A DNA stretch of 64,000 bases from Chitinophagales bacterium (GTDB lineage Bacteria > Bacteroidota > Bacteroidia > Chitinophagales > JADIYW01). Positions 8,577 through 15,893 of the stretch are shown here, one piece after another. The position numbers and the translations under genes are program-made. Location of the stretch: assembly GCA_020636535.1 (NCBI GenBank), contig JACJXT010000012.1:1-64000 (forward strand), given 5' to 3'. Each line of letters starts with the position of its first letter. The stretch's first letter is position 1. The notes beneath the pieces were generated by a model. The model was not told the DNA's origin. It did not search any database and saw only the letters and a program-made list of their open reading frames with translations.

Positions 8577-9527
8577 CTAAAAATGTAGCGTTGTTACTTG
8601 ATAGATGAATAGGATATAAATAAAAATAAATAACAAACCTTCCCAAACAGAAATGCGTTTGTCTTGTGTCAATAAATAAAAAAACAAACCACTCACCATC
8701 ATCATTGGTAATGAAAAATGAGCAATATCTTCAGGGATTTTTAAGCTACCAAAAAACGAAGCAACAGAAGGAACAATAAGCGTATTGAAAATACAAGAAC
8801 CTAAAATATTGCCAATTGCCATTTCTGCTTTACCACTACTAATTGCTGCAATATTTACAAATAACTCTGGTAGTGTAGTACCTAAAGACAAAACCGTAAG
8901 TGCAATTATAGATGGAGCAATTTGTAGTGCTGTTGCAATATCAGTAACTGCTGCTATGGTATATTCTGCTCCAAAATATATGGCTACACTTGCTGCAAGT
9001 AAAATAAATAATTGTAGCAATGGAAATTTATTCTCTGAAGTGGTTGTTGCTGCTACTGCTACTTCCACTTCATCGCTTTCATCATTTTTCACTAAATAAA
9101 AAGCATAAGTAAAAAAGATGAGTAGTAATATAATTGCTTCAAATAAATAAATATGTTTATCAAATACAATAGTAAAAAATACTAAAAAAGCACCTATTAA
9201 ATAGTGCAAATCAATAAAAATATATTTACTCTTTAGTACAATAGATTGTCTGTTAATTACAGTAACTGCTCCAGTTATTAGTAGTAAATTAGAAATATTA
9301 GAACCAATTATATTTCCTGCAACTATTTCTGGCACATTGTTTTTTACTGCCATAACTGCCGAAACCAATTCTGGCAATGAAGTACCAATGCCTACAATAA
9401 AAACACCAATTACAAATGTAGGTAGCTTAAAATACTGACCAATAGCTTCTGCTGCTTTTGTAAAATATCTGGCAGCTAATAATAGTACTAGCAATGCACC
9501 AACAAACAACAAAATGCTATTTATCAT
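8577..9527 (-). CDS. Calcium/sodium antiporter (CaCA family, YrbG-like)
   Basis: 316 aa inner-membrane exchanger with about ten hydrophobic segments. The two inverted alpha repeats of the Ca2+:cation antiporter family are both visible: GIGTSLPELVSA with GNIIGSN in the first half and SLGTTLPELFVN with GNILGSC in the second. The halves are separated by a short charged loop (NDESDEVEVA) and a Thr/Ser stretch. Its start is only 1 nt beyond the stop of udk upstream, so the two are almost certainly co-transcribed. Exact cation selectivity is not readable. Confidence 0.93.
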   Translation of the reverse strand: MINSILLFVGALLVLLLAARYFTKAAEAIGQYFKLPTFVIGVFIVGIGTSLPELVSAVMAVKNNVPEIVAGNIIGSNISNLLLITGAVTVINRQSIVLKSKYIFIDLHYLIGAFLVFFTIVFDKHIYLFEAIILLLIFFTYAFYLVKNDESDEVEVAVAATTTSENKFPLLQLFILLAASVAIYFGAEYTIAAVTDIATALQIAPSIIALTVLSLGTTLPELFVNIAAISSGKAEMAIGNILGSCIFNTLIVPSVASFFGSLKIPEDIAHFSLPMMMVSGLFFYLLTQDKRISVWEGLLFIFIYILFIYQVTTLHF

Positions 9528-9528
9528 A

Positions 9529-10149
9529 CTATACTTTAGATTTAATATAAGTTTTTATAACATCTAAACCTCTGTCAAAACCAGTTCTATCATCATTGTT
9601 AATAACAATATCACAATTTTTTTTGTGTGGTAAAATATATTTATCAAATGATGGATACACATGTCTTTCGTATCTGTACAAAACATCATCTAAAGGATAA
9701 TTTCGTTCTTGCTTATCTCTTACAATTCTTCTAATGAGTTTTAAATGAGATGACACATCAACAAACAATTTTAAATCCATCATGGCTGCAATTTCAGCAA
9801 AATGATAGACAAACAAACCTTCTATAATTAAAACCTTGGCTGGTTTATAAGTAATTGTAGACGCAGTTGCTAGCGGATTATTAAAAGTATACTCTTGTAT
9901 AACTACTGTTTCTCCTTTAATTAATCGTTTTACATCATCTATAAAATCTTGCTTTCTAAAAGAAGTTGGCAAGTCGAAATTTTTAATCTGATTTTCATCG
10001 TACTCTTGATCTTCTCGCTTTTTATAGTAGTTATCTTGACTCAACAAGCAGACTTCTTCTTCAGAAAAATAACCTTTTAACTGATTAACAAAAGTAGTTT
10101 TTCCACTACCACTTCCACCAGAAACGCCTATTACAAAACATTGATGCAT
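9529..10149 (-). CDS. udk: Uridine kinase
   Basis: 206 aa from the preferred ATG at 10149. Phosphorylates uridine and cytidine in pyrimidine salvage. P-loop GVSGGSGSGKTTF at residues 8-20; then SQDNYYK, NFDLPTSF, IEGLFVYH (the family's IEG-LF motif), RRIVRDKQER and YERHVYPSFDKYILP, all typical of Udk. The open frame extends 41 codons further, to 10272, but that would overlap folD's start on the other strand and add sequence absent from the family. The Ca/Na antiporter gene follows after 1 nt. Confidence 0.93.
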   Translation of the reverse strand: MHQCFVIGVSGGSGSGKTTFVNQLKGYFSEEEVCLLSQDNYYKKREDQEYDENQIKNFDLPTSFRKQDFIDDVKRLIKGETVVIQEYTFNNPLATASTITYKPAKVLIIEGLFVYHFAEIAAMMDLKLFVDVSSHLKLIRRIVRDKQERNYPLDDVLYRYERHVYPSFDKYILPHKKNCDIVINNDDRTGFDRGLDVIKTYIKSKV

Positions 10150-10244
10150 TAGATTGAATTTTGTATAATTGAGCAACAAGATAAGCATTATATATATGTG
10201 GAGAAAATAATACGAGCTATTTTCAAAAAATCTTATTGATGATT

Positions 10245-10252
10245 TATCTTTG
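10245..10252 (+). promoter_or_regulatory. -7 promoter box of folD
   Basis: TATCTTTG matches TAnnTTTG exactly and ends 6 nt before the first of two consecutive ATG codons, so the folD mRNA is probably leaderless or nearly so. No clear -33 TTTG is visible. Confidence 0.6.
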
Positions 10253-10258
10253 TAGCAG

Positions 10259-11158
10259 ATGATGCAACTCATAGACGGTTTAAAAATTAGTCGAGCAATT
10301 AAAGCAGAAATTGCTGAAGTAGTTAAAGAATTACAAGCTCAAAACAAAAGAGTACCACATTTGGCTGCTATTTTAGTTGGTAATAATATTGCTAGTGCTA
10401 CTTATGTTAATGGTAAAATTAAATCTTGTAAGGAAGTTGGCTTCCAATCTACATTGATACAATTACCAGACACCATTACCGAACACGAATTGATTAGCGA
10501 AATTCATCTCTTAAATAATAATGATGCTATTGATGGATTTATAGTACAATTGCCATTGCCAAAACACATCGACGAAAAAGATGTAATTAATAATATTTTA
10601 CCTAGTAAAGATGTAGATGGTTTTCATCCTGTTAATGTTGGAAAAATGGTATTGGATTTGCCTGGATTTTTACCTGCCACACCAAAAGGAATTTTGGAAT
10701 TGCTAAAAAGATATCATATTGAAACCGATGGAAAAAATGTAGTTGTTGTAGGTCGAAGTAATATTGTAGGCATGCCTGTAAATATTATGTTGAGTAAAAA
10801 AGCATATCCTGGAAATGCTACGGTTACTTTATGTCATAGTGCAACAGTAAATTTAAAATCATATACTTTAGAAGCAGATATTATTATTGCAGCTACTGGA
10901 AAAATTAATTTAATTACTGCCGATATGGTTAAAGATGGTGTAGTAATTATAGATGTAGGTATGAATAAACTAGAAGATGCTTCTAAAAAAAGAGGTTATC
11001 GTTTGGTTGGCGATGTTGACTTTGAAAATGTATCAAAAAAAGCATCATATATAACGCCAGTTCCTGGTGGCGTTGGCTTAATGACTGTTGCTTCGCTACT
11101 ACAAAATACACTAGAAGCATACAAAGGCACTTACTACGATAAATTAATTGGTTTGTAA
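10259..11158 (+). CDS. folD: Bifunctional methylenetetrahydrofolate dehydrogenase / methenyltetrahydrofolate cyclohydrolase
   Basis: 299 aa (298 from the second ATG at 10262). Interconverts 5,10-methylene-, methenyl- and 10-formyl-THF in one-carbon metabolism. Visible signatures: substrate-site region ATYVNGKIKSCKEVGF, the dehydrogenase/cyclohydrolase motif DGFIVQLPLPKHID, the nucleotide-binding VVVGRSNIVGMPVNIML, and PGGVGLMTVASLLQNT near the end. Length is normal. It is transcribed alone, divergent from udk and convergent with nrnA, which ends 24 nt away. Confidence 0.97.
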   Translation: MMQLIDGLKISRAIKAEIAEVVKELQAQNKRVPHLAAILVGNNIASATYVNGKIKSCKEVGFQSTLIQLPDTITEHELISEIHLLNNNDAIDGFIVQLPLPKHIDEKDVINNILPSKDVDGFHPVNVGKMVLDLPGFLPATPKGILELLKRYHIETDGKNVVVVGRSNIVGMPVNIMLSKKAYPGNATVTLCHSATVNLKSYTLEADIIIAATGKINLITADMVKDGVVIIDVGMNKLEDASKKRGYRLVGDVDFENVSKKASYITPVPGGVGLMTVASLLQNTLEAYKGTYYDKLIGL

Positions 11159-11182
11159 TATGATAAGTAGCAAACTACAACA

Positions 11183-12190
11183 CTATTGACTACTTAATTT
11201 CAAGTCTTTAAAAATTTTTAATAGCTTCTGAATGGTGTCTTCCATACTTAAAAAAGATTTTCCTCCACTCGCATTTCTGTGTCCACCACCTTCAAAATAA
11301 GTACTACAAATTTCTTGTACCGAAATATCATCTTTACTTCTAAAAGAAAGTTTAATCATGTTTTTTTCTTCTTTCAACAACACAGCAACTTTTACTGCTT
11401 TTATACTTAATGGATAGTTGACTAAACCTTCTGTCTCTCCTGTTTTTAAATTGTATTTATACACATCTTTTCTGTCGATGCGAATATAACCCAAAGCCAA
11501 ATCTTCGTGAATAAACATTTTTCTGTTGAGTGCATTGCCTATAAAACGCAATCTTTCTTCTCTACTATTTTGATTCAACTCATTTTGGACTGCCATCATA
11601 TCTAAACCACAGTCTAATAATTGTGCTGTTATTTCTAGTGCTGCTTTATTGGTTGCACCATTAGAAAATCCACCTGTATCTGTTAAAATTCCAGTATAAA
11701 TACAAGTAGCAATAGCTTTAGTAAACTGAAAGTTGGGTTCTATCATCGTAATAAAACGATGAATTAATTCGCAAGTAGAACTAGCTTTAACATCATGCAA
11801 ACTAAAATCTACAGCTTCCATTGGATTGATATGATGGTCTATCAAAACTAATTTTGCATTTTCATTAGCTACTACAGGAATGTCTACTGGTGATATTCTA
11901 GATAGTTCATTAAAATCTAAACAGAAAATGATATTGGCTTCTGCAATAGCAATTTTACTTAAATTTTCTTCTTCTAAGTAATTATAAGTAAACTCTTCAC
12001 CTGGCATCCATTTAAAATAATCTGGGTATTCTGTTGGTGTAATGACTCTACAATAATGTCCTTTATCTGTTAAATAATTATACAAGGCCAACGAAGAACC
12101 CATGGCATCTCCATCTGGTTTTTGATGTGTAGTAATGACCACATTTTTTGGTGTTGCTAAATAGTCTTTCAATTCATCGAGTGTCATCAT
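11183..12190 (-). CDS. nrnA: DHH/DHHA1 phosphoesterase (nanoRNase / pAp phosphatase, NrnA-like)
   Basis: 335 aa. NrnA-type enzymes degrade very short RNA or DNA oligomers and dephosphorylate pAp in the cytosol. The DHH domain is clear: THQKPDGDAMGSSLAL (about 21-36), FCLDFNELSR, VLIDHHINP and SSTCELIHRF. The C-terminal DHHA1 domain ends with GGGHRNASGG. The gene opens with two ATGs (12190 and 12187). A near-match -7 box (CATCTTTG) lies 4 nt upstream of the first, so the transcript is probably leaderless. It diverges from ndk. Confidence 0.92.
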   Translation of the reverse strand: MMTLDELKDYLATPKNVVITTHQKPDGDAMGSSLALYNYLTDKGHYCRVITPTEYPDYFKWMPGEEFTYNYLEEENLSKIAIAEANIIFCLDFNELSRISPVDIPVVANENAKLVLIDHHINPMEAVDFSLHDVKASSTCELIHRFITMIEPNFQFTKAIATCIYTGILTDTGGFSNGATNKAALEITAQLLDCGLDMMAVQNELNQNSREERLRFIGNALNRKMFIHEDLALGYIRIDRKDVYKYNLKTGETEGLVNYPLSIKAVKVAVLLKEEKNMIKLSFRSKDDISVQEICSTYFEGGGHRNASGGKSFLSMEDTIQKLLKIFKDLKLSSQ

Positions 12191-12194
12191 AGTA

Positions 12195-12202
12195 CAAAGA
12201 TG
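12195..12202 (-). promoter_or_regulatory. Probable -7 box of nrnA
   Basis: On the minus strand this reads CATCTTTG, one mismatch to TAnnTTTG, and it ends 4 nt before the ATG. Confidence 0.4.
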
Positions 12203-12268
12203 AGGAAATATTTATAGAAAAGTATTTAAAAGCACAATAGTTTAAATTTAACTTTATATACAATTGAT

Positions 12269-12276
12269 TACCTTTG
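12269..12276 (+). promoter_or_regulatory. -7 promoter box of ndk
   Basis: TACCTTTG fits TAnnTTTG and ends 17 nt before the preferred ATG of ndk. It rules against an earlier in-frame start at 12264, which would lie upstream of the box. Confidence 0.6.
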
Positions 12277-12293
12277 CACCAAATTTAAACACT

Positions 12294-12713
12294 ATGTCAA
12301 GTAACAGAACATTTACCATGATTAAACCAGATGCAGTAGAAGCCAACAATATTGGTTCTATTTTAGCAATGATGACAGAAGCTGGTTTTAAAATTGTAGC
12401 CATGAAATATACTAAATTGTCTGCTGAGCAAGCTGGACAGTTTTATGAAGTACACAAAGAAAGACCTTTTTATGGTGAATTGGTTGAATTTATGAGTAGA
12501 GGTCCGATTGTAGCTGCTATTTTAGAAAAAGACAATGCAGTAGAAGCTTTTAGAAAATTAATTGGTGCTACCAATCCTGCTGATGCTGAAGAAGGAACGA
12601 TTAGAAAAAGATTTGCAAAATCGATTGGTGAAAATGCTGTTCATGGTTCTGATAGTAATGAAAATGCAAAAATTGAAGGCAACTTCTTTTTTAGTAAGTT
12701 AGAACAATTCTAA
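12294..12713 (+). CDS. ndk: Nucleoside diphosphate kinase
   Basis: 139 aa from the ATG at 12294. Transfers the terminal phosphate from ATP to NDPs through a phospho-histidine. Key segments: FTMIKPDAV near the N-terminus, the Arg and Thr residues of GATNPADAEEGTIRKRF, and the active-site NAVHGSDS with His117. Length and order match the family. The open frame begins 10 codons earlier, but those codons overlap the promoter box. It is monocistronic and followed by a repeat-rich gap. Confidence 0.97.
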   Translation: MSSNRTFTMIKPDAVEANNIGSILAMMTEAGFKIVAMKYTKLSAEQAGQFYEVHKERPFYGELVEFMSRGPIVAAILEKDNAVEAFRKLIGATNPADAEEGTIRKRFAKSIGENAVHGSDSNENAKIEGNFFFSKLEQF

Positions 12714-12871
12714 ATCGCTTATATTTATAACGCAGCGTCCTCTGCGAGAAACATTGAAATGAATCAAAATATTATTAAAGCTGTATCTTTTTGGTCCAGC
12801 TTTTTTAGTTTATTTTCTTGCAGACAATGCAGAATTTCGCAGACATAACACCATACTTTTTTGAAATTTAA

Positions 12872-13099
12872 TTAACCCAAATTATGCATTCCGAACCTTC
12901 GGAAGGAAAAATAGGTTCATTTTGTTTTTGTAAAAGGTTGCGTAGCTACGCCACGCTTTACTACTTAAAAGCCAGTGCTAATAAAGTTGAAGTACTACGC
13001 ACTTCCTGTTTAGAATTAGAAGTATGAAATACTTCAATTTGAGTAACCATGTGTGCAACTCATGGTATAAAAAGCATCTAATGCATAATTTGGGTTTAA
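12872..13099. mobile_element. MITE-like element with terminal inverted repeats
   Basis: Terminal arms TTAACCCAAATTATGCATT (12872-12890) and, at the other end, AATGCATAATTTGGGTTTAA (13080-13099) are inverted with one indel, giving an element of about 228 bp. Inside are a CCGAACCTTCGGAAGG hairpin, the dispersed repeat also at 100-165, and a short CCATG...CATGG palindrome. There is no ORF and no transposase, and duplicated target bases are at most a 2-bp AT/TA. It lies between ndk and the DUF2490 gene. Confidence 0.6.
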
Positions 13100-13108
13100 T
13101 CAATAAAA

Positions 13109-13870
13109 CTATTCTTTTTCTTTCTTTTTTATATCAAACGAAGTAATAAAATTAGCTCTTATTACTTGTCTACTTAAAAGCAAACTACTAGAAGTATTTT
13201 GCATCCAAAAGATATGCATTAACTCAACTGCAAAATGTTTGTTGAGTGTATATTTCATAGCTGTTGACAATCTGTTTTGGTCAAAAATATTAGCACCAAC
13301 TGCTTTTCCTGCACTGATTAAAACTTCATCGGCAATGGTAATGTTTAAATGCTGTTGTTCTTTTTCCCAAACTTTAAAATCTAATCCAAATTGATAACGA
13401 AATCTAAAATTATTCTTATATCCATCCAATAATTCTGTATATGTTTTATTTACATTATGTGTAAACTTATGTTCAAATCTATATCTATGTGCTAAACTCA
13501 ACCAATCTTTTATTGTTTGTTTGTTTGCGATTTCTAACTGCCAACGAAACTCTGGCACCAATTGAGTTTTACTTTCTGCTGGTGTTGAAGCACTATTTAA
13601 GAAGTGAGCAAATGCAATTCCGACTTTCCAATTATTATTTAGTTTTCTGTTTAGTAATAATCTAAGTACTTGTGTTTGTTGATGATGCACTATTGGCGAC
13701 ACAAAAAAACGAGTATCTATTTCTGAGTTTAATTCTAATTTTTGTGGCAATGATATGCTGTTTGTCCATCTAAAAAATAGTACCGATTGGTGTTCTTTTT
13801 CTTTTTGTGCTAATACACTTATTGGAAGCATGCTTAATAAGCACACTAGCAATGCAATAAATGATTTCAT
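13109..13870 (-). CDS. DUF2490-type outer-membrane beta-barrel protein
   Basis: 253 aa from the ATG at 13870. The signal peptide (MKSFIALLVCLL...SVLAQ) is followed by a chain of alternating aromatic/hydrophobic strands (LFFRWTNSISL, DTRFFVSP, WQLEIANKQ, RYRFEHKF, FRYQFGLDF, AVELMHIFW). This is the pattern of the DUF2490 family of Bacteroidota, whose function is unknown. An upstream in-frame start at 13897 falls inside the -7 box and is rejected. The sterol-desaturase-like gene lies upstream on the same strand. Confidence 0.75.
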   Translation of the reverse strand: MKSFIALLVCLLSMLPISVLAQKEKEHQSVLFFRWTNSISLPQKLELNSEIDTRFFVSPIVHHQQTQVLRLLLNRKLNNNWKVGIAFAHFLNSASTPAESKTQLVPEFRWQLEIANKQTIKDWLSLAHRYRFEHKFTHNVNKTYTELLDGYKNNFRFRYQFGLDFKVWEKEQQHLNITIADEVLISAGKAVGANIFDQNRLSTAMKYTLNKHFAVELMHIFWMQNTSSSLLLSRQVIRANFITSFDIKKKEKE

Positions 13871-13894
13871 CTGTGTTGTTGTGTTGTTGTATAG

Positions 13895-13902
13895 CAAAGA
13901 TA
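13895..13902 (-). promoter_or_regulatory. -7 promoter box of the DUF2490 gene
   Basis: On the minus strand this reads TATCTTTG, a perfect TAnnTTTG, located 24 nt before the chosen ATG. Confidence 0.6.
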
Positions 13903-13990
13903 CAATATCTTATAAGAAAAAAAGATTATACAATAAATTCACTTTTAAATACTTAAATACTTTTTTATATATTTTATTTAAAATTATATT

Positions 13991-14944
13991 TTATAAATCA
14001 TCACGAAGTTGTTTTTGTAAAGTCTTAGCTCTTTGATCTGTACCGTTGTGCGACCAACCTGGTGATTGTATGAGATAATTAATTTTATCTTTTAAGGTTG
14101 GTGCATTTTTTACATCATGAATAATATTTTGCACTTCATGAAAAGTAATTTTTAATAGATTATTAGTATGTATATTTGTTGTAATGCCATAAATACATTT
14201 TTCGTTTGGATCTTCTGCTTCAAAAGAACCAAAAAGTCTATCCCAAATAATTAAAATACCACCATAATTTTTGTCTAAATATTTTATGTTTGATGAATGG
14301 TGTACTCTATGATGTGATGGTGTATTAAAAATATATTCGTACCATTTAGGTAGTTTTTTAATCATTTCGGTATGTGGCCAAAATTGATAAATTAAATTGA
14401 TTTGGTGTAGTGTTAAAATCAACAAAGGATGAAAACCAAGAATGGCTAAAGGAATATACCACATATCTTTATATAATAATTCTAACCAACTTTGTCTTAG
14501 TGCTGTTGCTAAATTATAGTTCATAGAAGAATGATGATTAACATGTGCTGCCCACAAAATTCTAATTTCATGACTTAATCGATGATGCCAATAAAATGCA
14601 AAGTCTTGTAAGATTAAACACAAAGCCCAAATCCACCATTGATTCCAATGAAAATAAAAATCAATAAAATCTACTGTGTTTGTTGGTCCAAGTGTATCAA
14701 AAATTCTAAAATGATTATAAAAGAACAATAAATAACCAACGCTGATGGCTTTAACTGGAATGTCTAAAAACACAGAACCAAGTCCTAACCCAATACTTGC
14801 AAAACCATCTTTAAAATAAGCTTTATTAGGTTTTACTTTTTTAAGAATGTAAAAATACAATTCAATTAGAATCAGTAAAACAAATCCTGGAATTGCGTAG
14901 AGTGCAGGATCATTAAAATCTAATGGATTAAAAAGCTCGAACAT
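13991..14944 (-). CDS. Sterol desaturase / fatty acid hydroxylase superfamily membrane protein
   Basis: 317 aa from the ATG at 14944. An integral membrane di-iron protein: about four hydrophobic segments and the eight-histidine pattern HHRLSHE, HVNHHSS, and HHRVHHSSN near the C-terminal third, typical of FA_hydroxylase-superfamily enzymes that hydroxylate or desaturate lipids using O2. The substrate is unknown. An earlier GTG at 14974 would overlap a near -7 box (TTAATTTG on the minus strand) and is disfavoured. Confidence 0.88.
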   Translation of the reverse strand: MFELFNPLDFNDPALYAIPGFVLLILIELYFYILKKVKPNKAYFKDGFASIGLGLGSVFLDIPVKAISVGYLLFFYNHFRIFDTLGPTNTVDFIDFYFHWNQWWIWALCLILQDFAFYWHHRLSHEIRILWAAHVNHHSSMNYNLATALRQSWLELLYKDMWYIPLAILGFHPLLILTLHQINLIYQFWPHTEMIKKLPKWYEYIFNTPSHHRVHHSSNIKYLDKNYGGILIIWDRLFGSFEAEDPNEKCIYGITTNIHTNNLLKITFHEVQNIIHDVKNAPTLKDKINYLIQSPGWSHNGTDQRAKTLQKQLRDDL

Positions 14945-15362
14945 ATTGTTTAATTGTGTTGTATAAGTAAACACAAATTAACGGAAAAATAGTAATTCTT
15001 ACAACTTGAATATTTGGCGTGTTGTTTTGTAGAATACAAAATAAGATTTGCTAGCAAGATTAGTCGAACAGAAAACCAAGTAGTAGATAAAAGAATATTA
15101 TAATAACTTTTTTCTTGATATCTACCTATCGCTAGACAGGCAAAAGTTACAAAATCCCGAAATAAATTCGGGACAAGACTGCAATATCTACCTGTCGGCA
15201 GACAGGAATTCTTAACGCTCGAACTTCATAAAAAAGCTACAAATCTTGAAACTCGTTCCGAAAAAATATTCGGAACTCAAACAACAATATTTGCTAACGC
15301 CTTTTTATTTGTTCTTGCTAAACCAGCCTGCGGTTGGCAGGTTTATTGAAGGTCGTTATCTT
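14945..15362. repeat. Intergenic region packed with small GC-rich palindromes
   Basis: Four hairpins lie in about 200 bp: CCCGAAATAAATTCGGG near 15155, CCTGTCGGCAGACAGG near 15191, GTTCCGAAAAAATATTCGGAAC near 15255 and CCAGCCTGCGGTTGGCAGG near 15330. The CCTGTC/GACAGG type recurs in the elements at 55.85 and 61.94 kb. No gene is seen. Confidence 0.55.
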
Positions 15363-15752
15363 TTATTCATTATCTGATTTGTTCATGGCATCAGTAGAAA
15401 ATCTGCCTACATTGTTATAACCACCTTTGTCTTTTACAATAGGTTTTCCATTAGCATTTGTAGATGATTTCCATTCTATAAAATTATTATTGCCTACAAT
15501 TTCAATTTCATTCGCACCATCAATATAAATATCATTCATATTGCCTTTTATAGTAATTTTATTCATATGTCCAACAAAGTAAAGTGTGCTATTTTTACTG
15601 GTCAATACAATATCTTGATTATCGACTTGAATAGTGTCTTCTTGTCCATCATAAAACAACATTTTTAAATCTTGTATTGTTGGTTCATCTGCGTATAGCT
15701 TTATTCCTACGAATACAACAAGTGCTAGTACAATAACTTTTATTGGTTTCAT
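15363..15752 (-). CDS. Exported DUF3060-like protein
   Basis: 129 aa. An N-terminal hydrophobic stretch (residues 3-21, ending YADE) suggests export. The middle is a set of short beta-strand repeats, with N-x-I and N-x-D patterns (HMNKITIKGNMNDIYIDG, ANEIEIVGNNNFIEW), the right-handed beta-helix style seen in DUF3060 proteins. Function is unknown. It stands alone downstream of the penicillin-acylase-family gene (141 bases away). Confidence 0.6.
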   Translation of the reverse strand: MKPIKVIVLALVVFVGIKLYADEPTIQDLKMLFYDGQEDTIQVDNQDIVLTSKNSTLYFVGHMNKITIKGNMNDIYIDGANEIEIVGNNNFIEWKSSTNANGKPIVKDKGGYNNVGRFSTDAMNKSDNE

Positions 15753-15893
15753 TCTATTCTTTTTTATTATTAAATATACAAAAATTGTGCTAAGATTTTT
15801 GGTTTAGTATTTCATTACGCAGAGTCTTCTTTGAATGACTCTGAGAGGAAGTAGTATGACACCAATACATAATGTCTAATTACAAATGACTAG

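Noticed and set aside
10150..10272. N-terminal extension of uridine kinase
   Set aside because: The extension overlaps the folD promoter and start on the other strand and has no counterpart in the family.
13755..14036. 93-codon + strand ORF overlapping the DUF2490 and sterol-desaturase genes
   Set aside because: It is antisense to two convincing genes, crosses their promoter, and is low-complexity, with no family match.
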